Of a DNA stretch of 64,000 nucleotides, positions 45,006 to 55,624 are shown one piece after another (positions within the stretch are counted from its first letter, which is position 1; each line of letters opens with the position of its first letter). Below the pieces are notes generated by a model. That model searched no databases and was not told the DNA's origin. It was given only the letters and a program-made list of their open reading frames with translations. This stretch comes from Mesocentrotus franciscanus (lineage: Eukaryota > Echinodermata > Echinoidea > Camarodonta > Strongylocentrotidae). Made by a program: the position numbers and the translations under genes. The stretch lies in contig CP137684.1 in assembly GCA_037976565.1 (NCBI GenBank), positions 21,514,259 to 21,578,258 on the forward strand, given 5' to 3'.

Positions 45006-46300
45006 CTACAGTATGCTCTTTCTTGTATTCTTAGCAGTGCGGTAAAATGAAGTTGATCTCATCGTCATGCACTCACTCAATGAAATATCAGGGGATCAAA
45101 AGTTTCTTTGAAGATCAACTACTAACAGCTACATGTACAACAATGAAATGTACCTTCTGAAGAGTAGATTCAAACAGGAAAAAAAACATTCAATATGCAT
45201 TTAAAGCATCAACTTTCCACAGAGTAGACAGAGATAATAGACAAGTATTCTTCAAGTCTTGCAGACAGGTACTGCAGAGTAAAAAGTTTGATCTTCACAT
45301 CAGAAAAGCCATAGAAAAGTTCCAAAGAACTAAAGAGCAACATGGACATCAAGATTTAATCAGTCAAGATTTAATCCCATTTAGTCCTTTGGAAGCACAT
45401 AGAAACACTACAACATAATTGCAATATATGTGCTTTAAATGGATGGGATATAAAGTACTGCCGTTATTATACACATTATTCTAGGCAAATGGCTGAACAA
45501 ATCCCAAGGAGTCAAGAGGATATTAAAAATAAACCTGAAGCCATATCACTTGATATAATTGAATCCAAAGTCCTCAAGAAAAGCACTTGTAGAGATGTTA
45601 TATCTTGCGCTATACATGTTCAAGAGCTGAATATTCTGATTGTTATGATCTAGGCAACTAACTGAACCTGCACTCTATATAATGCTGCTGGTAACATGAA
45701 TACAAGCAAGCCTTGGGATACACTTAGTGTTCCTGTAAACATACATCATCCATGTTTGAAGCTACTAATGCTCTGGGACTATGTAACATTACACCCTTGT
45801 TTTTTGACAAAGTAGAGTTCCTAGGTAACGGGAATCAGTGTTAGCTGCGTTCAGCCTACAAGAATGCACCGTATAGCTACATGTATTTATATATTTTTGA
45901 AAGGCTATACATTGTATAAAGAAACGTATAATAAGACGTTATATAGCAATGTTTGAGCATTGTTTTGAACAAAATCTTGATAAAGAATCAGGGTGCCGGT
46001 CTAGGCTGAATGCATACCTGCCTACCTTTTGCAGGAATAATTAGGAATCTCTTAAGGCAACATTACATTGTAGGAACACAGTCTATTTTGTATACACTTT
46101 ACACAGAAGTTTTCAGAAAAAGAGAGGAATCTAGGGTTCAAAACAATAGCTTGAAGGCCCGAACAATAGGAATCATTCCTCCAAGATAGGAATGATTGGC
46201 AGCTATGTGAACGTTGTTTTGTATGAAAATGATATAAATGGGCGGGCTTATCACGAGCATGTCCTGCTTGTCAAGTCAATTAACTTCTTTAAAATTTGTT
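45006..46300. other. Upstream region, unassigned
   Basis: No open frame or RNA gene supported. Around 45900-46020 it contains AAAGAAACGTATAATAAGAC, GATAAAGAATCAGGGT and GCCGGTCTAGGCTGAATGC, partly shared with 23320-23400 and 25550-25690, so diverged dispersed repeats are likely. Confidence 0.35.
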
Positions 46301-46308
46301 TCTCTATG

Positions 46309-46746
46309 AGTGCGTTTATCGGGTCTTGCCATCAGATATGTACATATCGAACCCCACTATCGAACCCCACTATCGAACCCCACTATACGAACGTGATTCT
46401 CGGGATGTCGCGTTTATCGTCTCTTCACGATTCAAAATAAAGGCCTTGTCTCTGAGCAGCTGCTTTGCGCCGTTTGACCCTGGAAGCGGATTAGCCTGGG
46501 AAGGTCCATAGAGCTATATGGGAAGGTCCGATTTGTATGTGGGGTTCAAAACAGCTTTGCGTTTATCGTGTCTCATAAACGTGATTCTGGCTGTATGTCA
46601 CATTCAAAACGCACCTTTTCGGCGTTACAATATGCCCATATCTAAAGACGTTTGAAATAGGGCTTTGCGTTTATCGCCTTAAAAATTTGCCTGAAAGACG
46701 TTTGAAAACGCTGATTCTAGGCAAAAATTTGGTCGATAAACGCGAC
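46309..46746. repeat. Element with recurrent 'GCGTTTATCG' motif
   Basis: GTGCGTTTATCGGGTC at the left pairs with GGTCGATAAACGCGACC at the right. GCGTTTATCG also occurs internally at about 46409, 46559 and 46666. A 13-bp block CGAACCCCACTAT is tandemly repeated at about 46348-46385. Higher CpG content than the surroundings. Probably a MITE, with uncertain ends. Confidence 0.65.
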
Positions 46747-46749
46747 CTA

Positions 46750-47915
46750 TATGATGTTTCTTTACACAATATTGTTTTTTTAGTCTGTATGCTCCTTCTT
46801 GTCACACAATGATTCTGTATCAAGTTTTGTATAAATTGTGTATAGTCTGAACAGACAATTATGTGCTGCACATCAAAGAATTATGCTGGGTGGAAAATAC
46901 ATACCGGTATATGAAAATTGATATCTGGTATATTAATGTACAGGAATGGGTGTACATGTTGGTATGTTATTACTATGACAACTGGAGCTTGGGTGAACTT
47001 ATTTATTTAGGATTTTAAAAAAGAGACTGTGTACACATCAATCCTTCTCAATCTGTACGCATTGTATCAGAAAAATTCATTAATTTCCAGATTGTCTACA
47101 TGTATTTCATTGAGGGTTTGTGTAAAAGTACATTAAGGGAGCATGTAAATAAGAATTTTCGTCAGAGAAATGAAATCCTAAAAATGTATGAATTTTGACC
47201 GAGTCTCTTAATGTGAGTGCGAGCGATGACAAACTGACATAAAAAGATTGAGATAGCTCAGAAATTGTTAATTTTTTTATACCTTTACCATAACTCAACC
47301 TTCTCTTTAACTTACAAGTTTTGTGTCCATGAGTGCGGCCACAAGAAGATAATTTTGAATTTTAAGTCAGGACCTCAACTTAACAGACTGTCAAGTGTCT
47401 GTGAACCTAAATAGTATTAAATTATAGAGATGTTTTTGAAATTCTATAGATCTCATTTCCTCCTCTTTTTGTGTGTGGGCGGAATCCTTTTCTATAATTA
47501 CTAGACAGGTCAACGCCTGATCAGGACATGTATTTGTACAGCATTCTATTCACAACACATTTGCTTTCCCATCCACTTAATCTTGCTAATGGTTATAAAT
47601 GGATGTGGGAGCTTCATTTTCCCATTAACATCATTATGGAAAGAGTACCAACTGGGTGAAACTCCTTTTCTATTAACTGAGATTAAACTGTCATTTCCTT
47701 GTAATATATCAAATCAATTGGAAAAATTGGTACGATTGAAAGTGTACCAATCTCCTAAAAAGTAATTTGTTTTACAGCTAGAATAAATAAAACCGACCTT
47801 TGATCTTCGGCGCCAATATGTTCCGGGCGCCTGTAGTGTTTATCGTTAGGGTAAAGGCGTTTTAAGAAAATAAAGAATATCATAAAACTTGAGTTCCGTG
47901 CAGGCCCTGTCCTTT
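46750..47915. other. Upstream region, unassigned
   Basis: No gene or intact element recognised. Confidence 0.35.
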
Positions 47916-47924
47916 GCGAGGATG

Positions 47925-48205
47925 TATTATCATTATTATCATTATTATCATTATTATCATTATCAATAATATTATCATTATTATCATTATTATCATCATT
48001 AATATTATTATTATCATTATCATTAATATCAATATTATCATTATTATCATTATTATTAATATTATCATTAATATTATTATCATTATTAATATTATCATTA
48101 ATATTATTATCATTATTATTATTATTATTATCATTAATATTATTATCATTATTATTATTAATATTATCATTAATATTATTATCATTATTATTATTATTAT
48201 TACAC
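47925..48205. repeat. ATT/ATC/AAT microsatellite
   Basis: About 280 bp of TTATCATTA and TTAATA triplet repeats. Poly-isoleucine open frames are artefacts. Confidence 0.97.
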
Positions 48206-48239
48206 TTTACCGGTAATGAATTTTGTGTGTGTCAATGTA

Positions 48240-48620
48240 GAAGATGCTATTAACATCAGTGATGTATCTGTTTTCAATCATTTCCTGATCTACTGATCTA
48301 CTTCCATCCAAGTCTTTAAATCACAACTATCATTAATCTCAAGAAGCCTCCATGTGCGTCATCATCTTCAAAGGCATAACAGAATATGCTAATCAATAAT
48401 TCATAATCTGCGATGGAAAAATGATGTATTACGATAATAACTACATGATTAAGGATAGAAAGGGAGTGACGGAGACAAAATGATTTACTTTCAGTCGAGT
48501 CCTTAAATCAAAACTTCCATCAACTTCATCTCAGCAACCCTTCATATGCTTCATCATCTTCAACACATAACAAAACTTGCTTGTGCTAATCCATAATTCT
48601 GAATCCACAATGCAAAAATG
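48240..48620. repeat. Diverged direct repeat
   Basis: GTCTTTAAATCACAACTATC...CATCATCTTCAAAGGCATAACAGAATATGCTAATCAATAATTC (48310-48410) is matched by GTCCTTAAATCAAAACTTCC...CATCATCTTCAACACATAAC...GCTAATCCATAATTC (48498-48600). Two copies of about 100 bp, 190 bp apart. Confidence 0.65.
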
Positions 48621-48790
48621 ATGCATTACTAGAAGAGCTACATGTACATGATTCCAGATTTTTGTTAAATGGTGATAAAGACAAATAAGCCAGACATGAA
48701 GAAATAAAATCCATATGCTGAGAGTAATACCGTGAATTAATACCGTGAATTGCTGTTTGGTCTACAACCAGTTTGTCTACTAACCAATTA

Positions 48791-49245
48791 GACCCCGTTC
48801 TCATTCACTTCGTTGGAGCGGTCTAACTAAGACCCGTTCCTCAGGAGCGGTTCTTAGGTGAGTGAGAACGGTCAAAGTGGTCCAGGAAGTGGACTGGACC
48901 GCTCCAGAAGACCACCTCGGGAGGTGGTCTTGAGGAACGGGTCTTATTAAGAGCGGTTTGGAGCGCTCTAACGTGCGAGTGTGCACGGAAGCGTACTTTG
49001 AACGGAAGTGGTCCAGTAACGTTGCACGCGAAACATGTAGTACGGTACATACGCTTAGTATTCCGCGCGCGAAAAAATTTACCCGCTGACTTGAGCTGCC
49101 ATAGCAACAAGACCACTTTGACTCGTGGAGCGGTTTGAGCCATAAAAAACTGCTCGGAATGTGAACCCTCGCAAACCGTTCCTCAAGACCCGTTCCTCTG
49201 GAGCGGTCTAACTAAGACCACTTTCAAATGAGTGAGAACGGGGTC
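48791..49245. mobile_element. Nested palindromic element 1 ('GACCCCGTTCTCA' ends)
   Basis: GACCCCGTTCTCATTCACTT at the left and GAGTGAGAACGGGGTC at the right, flanked by TA on both sides. The interior is built from GAGCGGTCT, AAGACCCGTTCCTC and their inverses (for example 48811-48853 and 49140-49220). The TA flank suggests a Tc1/mariner-type target, though the host repeat also supplies TAGACC locally. Confidence 0.8.
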
Positions 49246-49509
49246 TAAGTCTGCTCCCATATGGTTACCACCCAGCCTGTTTACCATCAACATGGTCTGA
49301 TGAACATTCTGTCTAATGACTGGTTCAATTCCCTGTCTGTCTAATGCCCATTTTGTCTACTATCCATTCGGTCTAATAATCATTTGATGATTATAATTAT
49401 TTATGATGAAATGATTATTAGTCCATATGGATAGTAGACAAAATTGGCATTAGACAAACTGGGAATTAGACCAACTGGAAATTATAATACATGAGTAACA
49501 GACCAAATG

Positions 49510-49846
49510 CAGAGCTGCCAACCTCCAGAACAGAAAATCAGTAATCACAAGGCTCAAAATCAGTAATTTGGGGAATAAATCAGTAATTTCCTATGCGGCG
49601 CTATGAATCTTTAAAAAACGGCGCGCCAACACCGCGCGGATGCATGGTGCATGATTATCTAAAAATTTTGGTGATGTTACTCACACAAAGTTGCTAAATA
49701 TTGATTTTCAGGTCATCACAACACATCAGTTTGCCATGAAAAATTGGCTTCTATTAAAATACTTGATACTTTTCCGTCTTTCTCAGCGAGTGTTGGATGG
49801 CCGCCATACTGTACAGCACCCGCTACGATAAATCATACTTACGTTT

Positions 49847-49882
<36 letters not shown>

Positions 49883-49982
49883 TTTTTTTTAAATCCGTAA
49901 TTTGAGACAACATTCCGTACTGCCGTAATGAGCGTTAATTTCCGTACCAATTACGGGAAATCCGTACTAGTTGGCAGCTCTG
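49510..49982. mobile_element. Nested element 2 ('CAGAGCTGCCAAC' ends)
   Basis: CAGAGCTGCCAACC at the left, GTTGGCAGCTCTG at the right. The flanking repeat CAAATG (49504-49509 and 49983-49988) is consistent with a short target duplication. Interior includes an A27 run (49852-49878) and recurring CAGTAAT / TCCGTAAT / CCGTACT words in opposite orientations. hAT-like ends, but the duplication I can see is 6 bp, not 8. Confidence 0.8.
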
Positions 49983-50049
49983 CAAATGGGAAGTAGACAA
50001 ACTAGTTGTAGACCAAACGGTTGTAGACCAAACGGCAATAAACCTGAAG

Positions 50050-50765
50050 TACTACAATGTATCTAACCTGAATAACTGATATGAGATTATACATGTTAAG
50101 AAAGTGCTTCAGACTCTTAATTATGCACACTTTTTGGTTTGTGTGTTTTTACCTGTTTGTGTGAGAAGCAGGTAAGACAAAATGAAGCTTGAAATTCATT
50201 TATTAATTTTCTTAATTAATTTGGGTTTGACACTCAATATGGATTCTTCTAGAAGTTCATCATTGTTTGACACTGAATGGATAAAGGCAACAACTTCTAG
50301 AAGTAGAAGAAAGGTTTGTTCATATTGGATATAAACAACAAAATTCTGAAGAGAACTCTAGGTTAACAATCATTCAACAATATTCGTCTTGGGTTCCACT
50401 GAACTTTCTAGGTTGATCTCTAAGTCCTAGTATAAGGTCATATAGTATCATTCAAAATAAAATAAAAAATCAATCAATGTATGGCTAAAAAGAAAATTAC
50501 TATGTGAAGTGTTCCATTTCCTTATATTTCTTGTCAATTACCTTACTTAAATATGTGTAAATGCTCCTGATGATAAGTGTAACTACTAGCATCCTTCTGG
50601 TTCTAAAGAGACAGCATGAGTAGAAGCAGGTGCATTATGAACTGTCCCTCATGGTAAATATCAAGCAAAAGAAATAGATTCACCTTGAATGTAAATTCTG
50701 AATTTCTAGACTCCTCTACTCAGAGCTCTGAAGAAGAAAACAGGAATCTGCCATGGCTAAAAAAT
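50050..50765. other. Upstream region, unassigned
   Basis: Contains a local near-repeat TTTGACACTCAATATGGATT / GTTTGACACTGAATGGATAA with TCTAGAAGTTCAT / TTCTAGAAGTAGAA at 50223-50310. No gene recognised. Confidence 0.35.
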
Positions 50766-50769
50766 GATA

Positions 50770-51300
50770 AATACTACTAATAATAATATTGGATATTTAT
50801 ATAGCGCACATATCCACCATGCATGGTGCTCAAGGCGCTCCAACTATTACCCCGGCTCTGCTAGGCAGCCGATTTCGGCGCTCACAGCATTCAAGGAATT
50901 CCTTCCTACCGGTACCCATTTAACACCTGGGTGGAGAGTGGCAAATCGTCGCTGGGGTGACAAGACCTTGTATCTCAAAATTTGGGGAAAATCACTTTTT
51001 TATTTTAATGACTAGATGATCCGTCAAGTGATGACCTATCCTAATCCCAGCTCTCTATCTCCAAAAATAAAGCCACTACACCAAGTCAAAGGGAAGTCTA
51101 TCCCATTGGATACAGTGTTATGACAGCCATATTTTTTACTCTCCTGAACATTTAACTTTTGTTGAGATACGAGGTTTTGTCGCCCCAGCAGCGAAATGTA
51201 GATTAATGTCTTGCCAAAGGACATTAGTGCCGTGGCGGGACACGAACCGCAAACCATGTGATCCACAGTCCGACGACTTATCCACTAGACCACAACACCT
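50770..51300 (-). mobile_element. Full tRNA-derived SINE split by a MITE
   Basis: On the minus strand: head with A-box-like TCTAGTGGATAAGTCG and B-box-like GCGGTTCGTGTCCCGC, body GGCAAGACATTAATCTACAT, then (after the inserted MITE 50947-51193) ATTTGCCACTCTCCACCCAG, GCTGCCTAGCAGAGCCGGGG, CTTGAGCACCATGCATGGTG and tail GCGCTATATAAATATCC ending in ATT triplets. It gives the complete layout for the truncated copies at 7425 and 33655. Confidence 0.88.
50947..51193. mobile_element. MITE nested inside the SINE
   Basis: 247 bp flanked by AAAT (50943-50946 and 51194-51197). Left end CGTCGCTGGGGTGACAAGAC continues CTTGTATCTCAA; the right end is its inverse TTGAGATACGAGG...CGCCCCAGCAGCG. About 30 bp of terminal inverted repeat with a few mismatches. 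No coding capacity. Confidence 0.85.
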
Positions 51301-51392
51301 CTACTTCTACTACTAGTATGTACTACAAATAATAATAATTACACATTGTGTTAATGACTTGCAAAAGGTTAGAAAAAAACAATGCTGTACTA

Positions 51393-51500
51393 TAATAATA
51401 ATAATAATAGAAGTGGGCTCTTGTATAGCGCTCATGTCTGTCAGACTTGACACTCCTGGCACTCCACTGTGAAAGTCTACTCACTTTCTTGGGTGTTAAG
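51393..51500 (-). repeat. LINE/SINE 3' tail
   Basis: On the minus strand ends ...GACATGAGCGCTATACAAGA followed by ATT triplets (51393-51410 on plus as AATAATAATAATAATAG). Same tail type as 43430 and 58440. Confidence 0.55.
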
Positions 51501-51504
51501 GATA

Positions 51505-52660
51505 CAGGATTGAGAAGTGCACTGCATGTACGTTGTTTGTTGGACACAGCATTTTGTTCCAACAGTGTACAGCATTATGCATAATGCATAAGGCTTAACT
51601 CACACATTGATGATATCGTTTTTCTCGCTTCTTCTTATCCCACCTAGCATGAAATGGAGGGAGGGAGGGAGTGTCATCATGAAAGTCAGTAACCCATCAT
51701 TAGAAGGAAAAATCTGACTTTAATAAATGGTGGTGATTAAATCAACCTGATAAGCTGAACTATGGGGCAGTGCATGGATTTTCAAACACAGCCAGAGGCA
51801 CCACCCATGTGCATAGTTCTCTACTAAATCAATATATTTCTTAGTAAAGTCTGCCACAAAAAAGGAATTAGAAGATTGTGAATAGACTCAGTTCCCTTAT
51901 AGAGATGTGTACATGTACATATAAATTAATTAATGTCATGAAGGAATAAAATGAAACACTTCTAAAGCTAAAACCACTTTCTTCTGATTACAATTGTGAC
52001 TTTCACTTTACAATGTAGTAGTATGCATCTTGCTTTTTTTCTGGAAATATCATAGGTAACTAGCAGGACCCGTGGAAAATCCACGGGATTCTAGGGAGGG
52101 TGGGGGTTGAAAATAGATATGTGCTAACGATTATTATTATCAATATTATTATATATTTTTTTTAATTTATTTTTATTTTTAATAATATTTTTTAAAGATA
52201 ATTTCTTTTTATCATTTTATAATTTTTCTTCTTCTTTTCATTAATATTGTACTCGTTAGAATATCAACCTTTTGTTTGCTGTCCCATGTATCATTTTGAA
52301 TTTTTTTTTATAAATATGTATCATGTAATAAAACTTGAAAATTGGAAGAAAACAGTGAAATCAATAAGTTGTAATTAAAATTGATGCATATATTTTAGAC
52401 TAATACTTTCTTTTACTTTCGTTAATTACGATTATTGTCGTCACTTAAATTCGTTCCTACTTCTTTCACTATCCCTTTCCGGATCCTCACTCCTGTTATC
52501 TATACGAATATTGTTGTCATGCACGCACTGAAAATAATATACAAATATACATAAAATGACACTCGAGGATCTAGCTAAAACAGTACTATTGACGTTCCTG
52601 AGTGCGAATAGTTTTAGCTTGTTCCGAGAATGAGTCATTGTATATTTGTTTTATATCCCT
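51505..52660. other. Upstream region, unassigned
   Basis: Includes GGAGGGAGGGAGGGAG at about 51656 and an AT-rich low-complexity stretch at 52128-52330. GAAAATCCACGGGATTCTA (about 52075) is a small palindrome. No gene recognised. Confidence 0.35.
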
Positions 52661-52666
52661 TCCACC

Positions 52667-54059
52667 CAGGCGCGGATCAAGGATTCCTTAGGGGGCCCAA
52701 ATTTGAAGTTATGCGAGCCAAATATTGGTACGTAATGAGCAAAAACGTTTTTTTTTTTTTTGGGGGGGCAGACAAAACATCCGCATCACCCCACTCTTAC
52801 ATGCAAGCCCCGCTCAACGTTTTCATAGTGATTCGGGGTCAAGGCGGAGCCCCAGAAGCTCAGGGTTTTAGGCATTAAATTACCGTCAGATAAGCATCCA
52901 GGGTCCGCCTTAGGGCCATTGAGTGGGTCCAGGGGGCAGAGCCACCGGAAGTTCAGGGTTTTTAGGCATTTAATTACGGTCAGATGAGTATAATTTGATA
53001 CCTTATTTGTGGCACTGGCAGGTCACTCATTGGCGTGGGGTCCAGGGGGCGGAGCCCCCAGAAGCTCAGGGGGTTTAGGCATTTAATCACGGTCAGATGA
53101 GCATATTTTGATACCTCATTATTTTGTGACACTGGCAGGTCACTATTTTTCTTTCTTTCTCTCTTTCTTTCTATTTCTCTTTAATATACTTTTTCCACAA
53201 AAGTGGGGAGGGGTGGAGCTCGAGCCCTCCGAGCCCTGCGTTCCGGGACCCTGACATGTAGGCCTCTAAATAAGTATATTTTTTGCCCGACTGTAAATTT
53301 GGGAATTTGTCATTTTCCAACAAACGCATCAAAAGTATAATGTACTAAAAATCTCGGAAAATTATGTCATTTCAGCAACATTTGTAAATCACCGGTATCG
53401 AATTAGAAATAAACCACGTTTAAATTTCATTTGGGGCAGGCCCCAAGCACCCAAGCCCCGTCAGTATAAGCGCCCCCGATCTACACCTTGTTGGCGGGAA
53501 AAATCGCAACTGATCTCCCTACCTTTCTTCTTTCTCTTTTTTTCTTTCCCTTCCCTTCTTTCTCTCTCTTTTAGGTGCTGGGGAAGGGAGGCAAGGGCCG
53601 ATTCACACGTTTTTGGCGGGATTAATCGCAACTGATCTCCCTTCTTTTCACCCTTTTCTTTTCTTCTTACTCTTTTTTGTTCCATTTTAGCTCTCTTTTG
53701 TTGGCGGGGCGGGGGGGAGAGGCAAGGTTTTTGGCCCTCGATTCACAACTTGTTGGCGAAAATTGCAACTGATATCCCCTTCTTTTCCTTTCTTCCTCTT
53801 TTTTTCTTTCTCTTTATCTCCTCTTTTCCTTTTTCTTTCCCTTTCCTTCCTTCTCTCTTATTTTGTTGATGAGGGGTGGGGCAACAGCCCGGGAGGCAAG
53901 GCCCTTCGCGCCCCATCTCCTTCTTATTTACACCTTTTCTTTTCTTCTTCCTCTTCTTTCTTTCCCTTTCTCTCCCTTTTCCTTCTTTTCCTTCTTTCTC
54001 TCTCTTTTTTTTCTTTGCTGGGAGGGGACCAAGGCCCCTGCCCCCTGGATCCGCGCCTC
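52667..54059. mobile_element. hAT-like nonautonomous element, 1.39 kb, with internal tandem repeats
   Basis: 8-bp target duplication CTTCCACC at 52659-52666 and 54060-54067. Ends CAGGCGCGGATCAAGG and CCTGGATCCGCGCCTC, a pattern typical of hAT elements. The interior has two internal repeat sets. One, at about 52840-53145, is GGGTCCAGGGGGCGGAGCC, AGAAGCTCAGGG, GGCATTTAATTACGGTCAGA and ACACTGGCAGGTCACT. The other, at about 53490-53950, is TTGTTGGCGGGAAAAATCGC, AACTGATCTCCC and CTTTCTTTTC-rich blocks. No transposase frame. Confidence 0.88.
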
Positions 54060-54650
54060 CTTCCACCTGTAGGCCTATCATTCCTTGCACACTTCTGTAA
54101 TAGCATGTACGTACCGTACTCACATTCACATCACATTCAAAAAGAAATAAAAGAAAACAACAATTGCACGGCTCAAACATGAAACATTGAATGATCTAAA
54201 TACACGCTATATACAGGTACTACATGCAGTATAGCTAGAGTGCTGCAGTTACTGCATAGGTTAAATTGCATTGTGTGAGCGCCGTGACTGGCCTGACACC
54301 GCGGGAGTTGCCCGTGCGGAGGCATGTGATATTACCTAAGCTCGCTGAATTTTTCTTCTCTTCAGTTATATGGTCTCGACATTTACAATCTATTTGCGTT
54401 ATTATTGTTGTGATTTCAATGTAGTTTTCATAAAAAGACCAATAAAGCAGAAGCTTGGACTATGATTATGTTGGCATGGTCCACAGAATTTGTACAAATA
54501 TATTCAAAGTAAAGATTTTACGAGAAAAATCGGACTGTTTGTGCCAATATATTGTAACCGTCGCACGAATTATCTCGACTGTGTGTGTACGTGTGTGAGC
54601 GTAGAACCACGTATTACGTTGACGTCAGTTTGGCTGATGCGTATATATAG

Positions 54651-54876
54651 CAAGATGCCTCACACGGGATAGGCCCAACCCATCGCATCATGCATGTGCT
54701 ACGCTACATGACGTGAGTGGAGTGTCTCTTGATAAAGTATCTCTTTGATTAGACTGCATATAGCAAGATGCCTAACACGGGATAGGCCCTACCCTTTGCG
54801 ACGTGCATATTTGCTACAACACATCATGGACTGGACTGTCTCTTGATAGTGTGATCTCTTTGATTAGACGTGCAGA
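54651..54876. repeat. Direct duplication of about 115 bp
   Basis: ATATAGCAAGATGCCTCACA with CGGGATAGGCCCAACCC...GTCTCTTGATAAAGT and TCTCTTTGATTAGAC, followed by a second copy starting at about 54765. Diverged at a few positions. Confidence 0.85.
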
Positions 54877-54878
54877 GG

Positions 54879-55165
54879 GCGGGTGCACGCCTCGCCGACT
54901 CACTCGCGGGTTCGTCGCCTCCTTGCACGGACGACGCCGGCCGTGCTCGTCCGCCCGTCCTCCCGGGACCCGAAACCACCTTTTAACGACATGGACGGCG
55001 ACCACGGGTCGACGTGGCACGCGGCATGCCCGATCCCATCCATTTGGAATTGTGTCGCCGTTCCCGCGCCACGGCAGAGGCGGGCAGGGTCGAGGAAAGA
55101 CGGGTTTGATGTCAAAAAATTCACATTGGCAGACCGTTACGCACCCCCCGCGGCGATTTTGCGTA
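54879..55165. other. GC-rich CpG-dense island of unknown origin
   Basis: About 290 bp rich in CpG (for example CGACGCCGGCCGTGCTCGTC, CGGCGACCACGGGTCGACG) in an otherwise AT-rich region. Open frames exist on both strands (138 codons plus, 173 codons minus) but composition explains them; I recognise no protein. It could be an unmethylated promoter-type island, a structured RNA-spacer-derived piece or a repeat fragment. Confidence 0.5.
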
Positions 55166-55240
55166 TTAATATATAGAAATGCACCACAAGGTTCACAATT
55201 TCTAGTGCACAATACTTGAAAACAAAATCTTACCATGGTA

Positions 55241-55362
55241 ACTAATGGGGCGTTGCAAGAAAGTTGCAATTGATTGCAAGTTGCGATTGATTGCAATTTG
55301 CAAAATTTGCAACTGATATTTGCAATTGATTGCAACTCAACTTTCTTGCAACGCCCAAATAG
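55241..55362. mobile_element. Short MITE 'ACTAATGGGGCGTTGCAAG', copy 1
   Basis: ACTAATGGGGCGTTGCAAGA at the left and TTCTTGCAACGCCC...AGT at the right. The interior alternates TTGCAATTGATTGCAA words in both orientations. Copies at 55465-55587 and 63574-63679; copies 1 and 3 are followed by the same CTCCTAAATTTCC flank. Confidence 0.82.
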
Positions 55363-55464
55363 TCTCCTAAATTTCCTTGGATTTTGTTAGGATTTAAGTT
55401 TTTGACAATTCAATGAAGTTAACTAGATCTAGCTTTTATTCTCCCCCCTCTCTTTCTCTCTCTT

Positions 55465-55587
55465 ACTAACGGGGCGATGCAAGAAAGTTGAGTTGCGATC
55501 AATTGCAAATTTGCAATTAATCGCAAGACTTGCGCTTGATTTTGGAGCTTGCAATTGATTGCAACTTTCTTGCAACGCCCCATAAGT
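55465..55587. mobile_element. Short MITE 'GGGGCGTTGCAAG', copy 2
   Basis: ACTAACGGGGCGATGCAAGA to TTCTTGCAACGCCCCATAAGT, about 100 bp from copy 1. The interior TTGCGATCAATTGCAAATTT is diverged. Confidence 0.8.
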
Positions 55588-55624
55588 ACGATAAATATTC
55601 CCAAAGTTAAAAAAAAACAGCAAA

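Larger units (their letters stand above)
48750..50044. mobile_element. Fold-back 'GACCAAATGG' element, copy C, hosting two nested elements
   Basis: Left arm TTGCTGTTTGGTCTACAACC and right arm GGTTGTAGACCAAACGGCAA are inverses. The repeat units resume between and after two insertions (48791-49245 and 49510-49982). With those removed about 360 bp remains, similar to copy A. Confidence 0.85.

Noticed and set aside
46192..46511. Overlapping plus-strand frames of 71-82 codons
   Set aside because: They span the GCGTTTATCG repeat element and a 13-bp tandem repeat; no conserved motif.
53743..54182. Lysine/arginine/glutamate-rich and phenylalanine/leucine/serine-rich frames
   Set aside because: Come from CTTTC/GAAAG tracts in the hAT-like element; no recognisable protein.
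54803..55335. 138- and 173-codon frames over the GC-rich island
   Set aside because: Stop-poor because of GC content; both strands open, no motif recognised. Kept only as a compositional finding.
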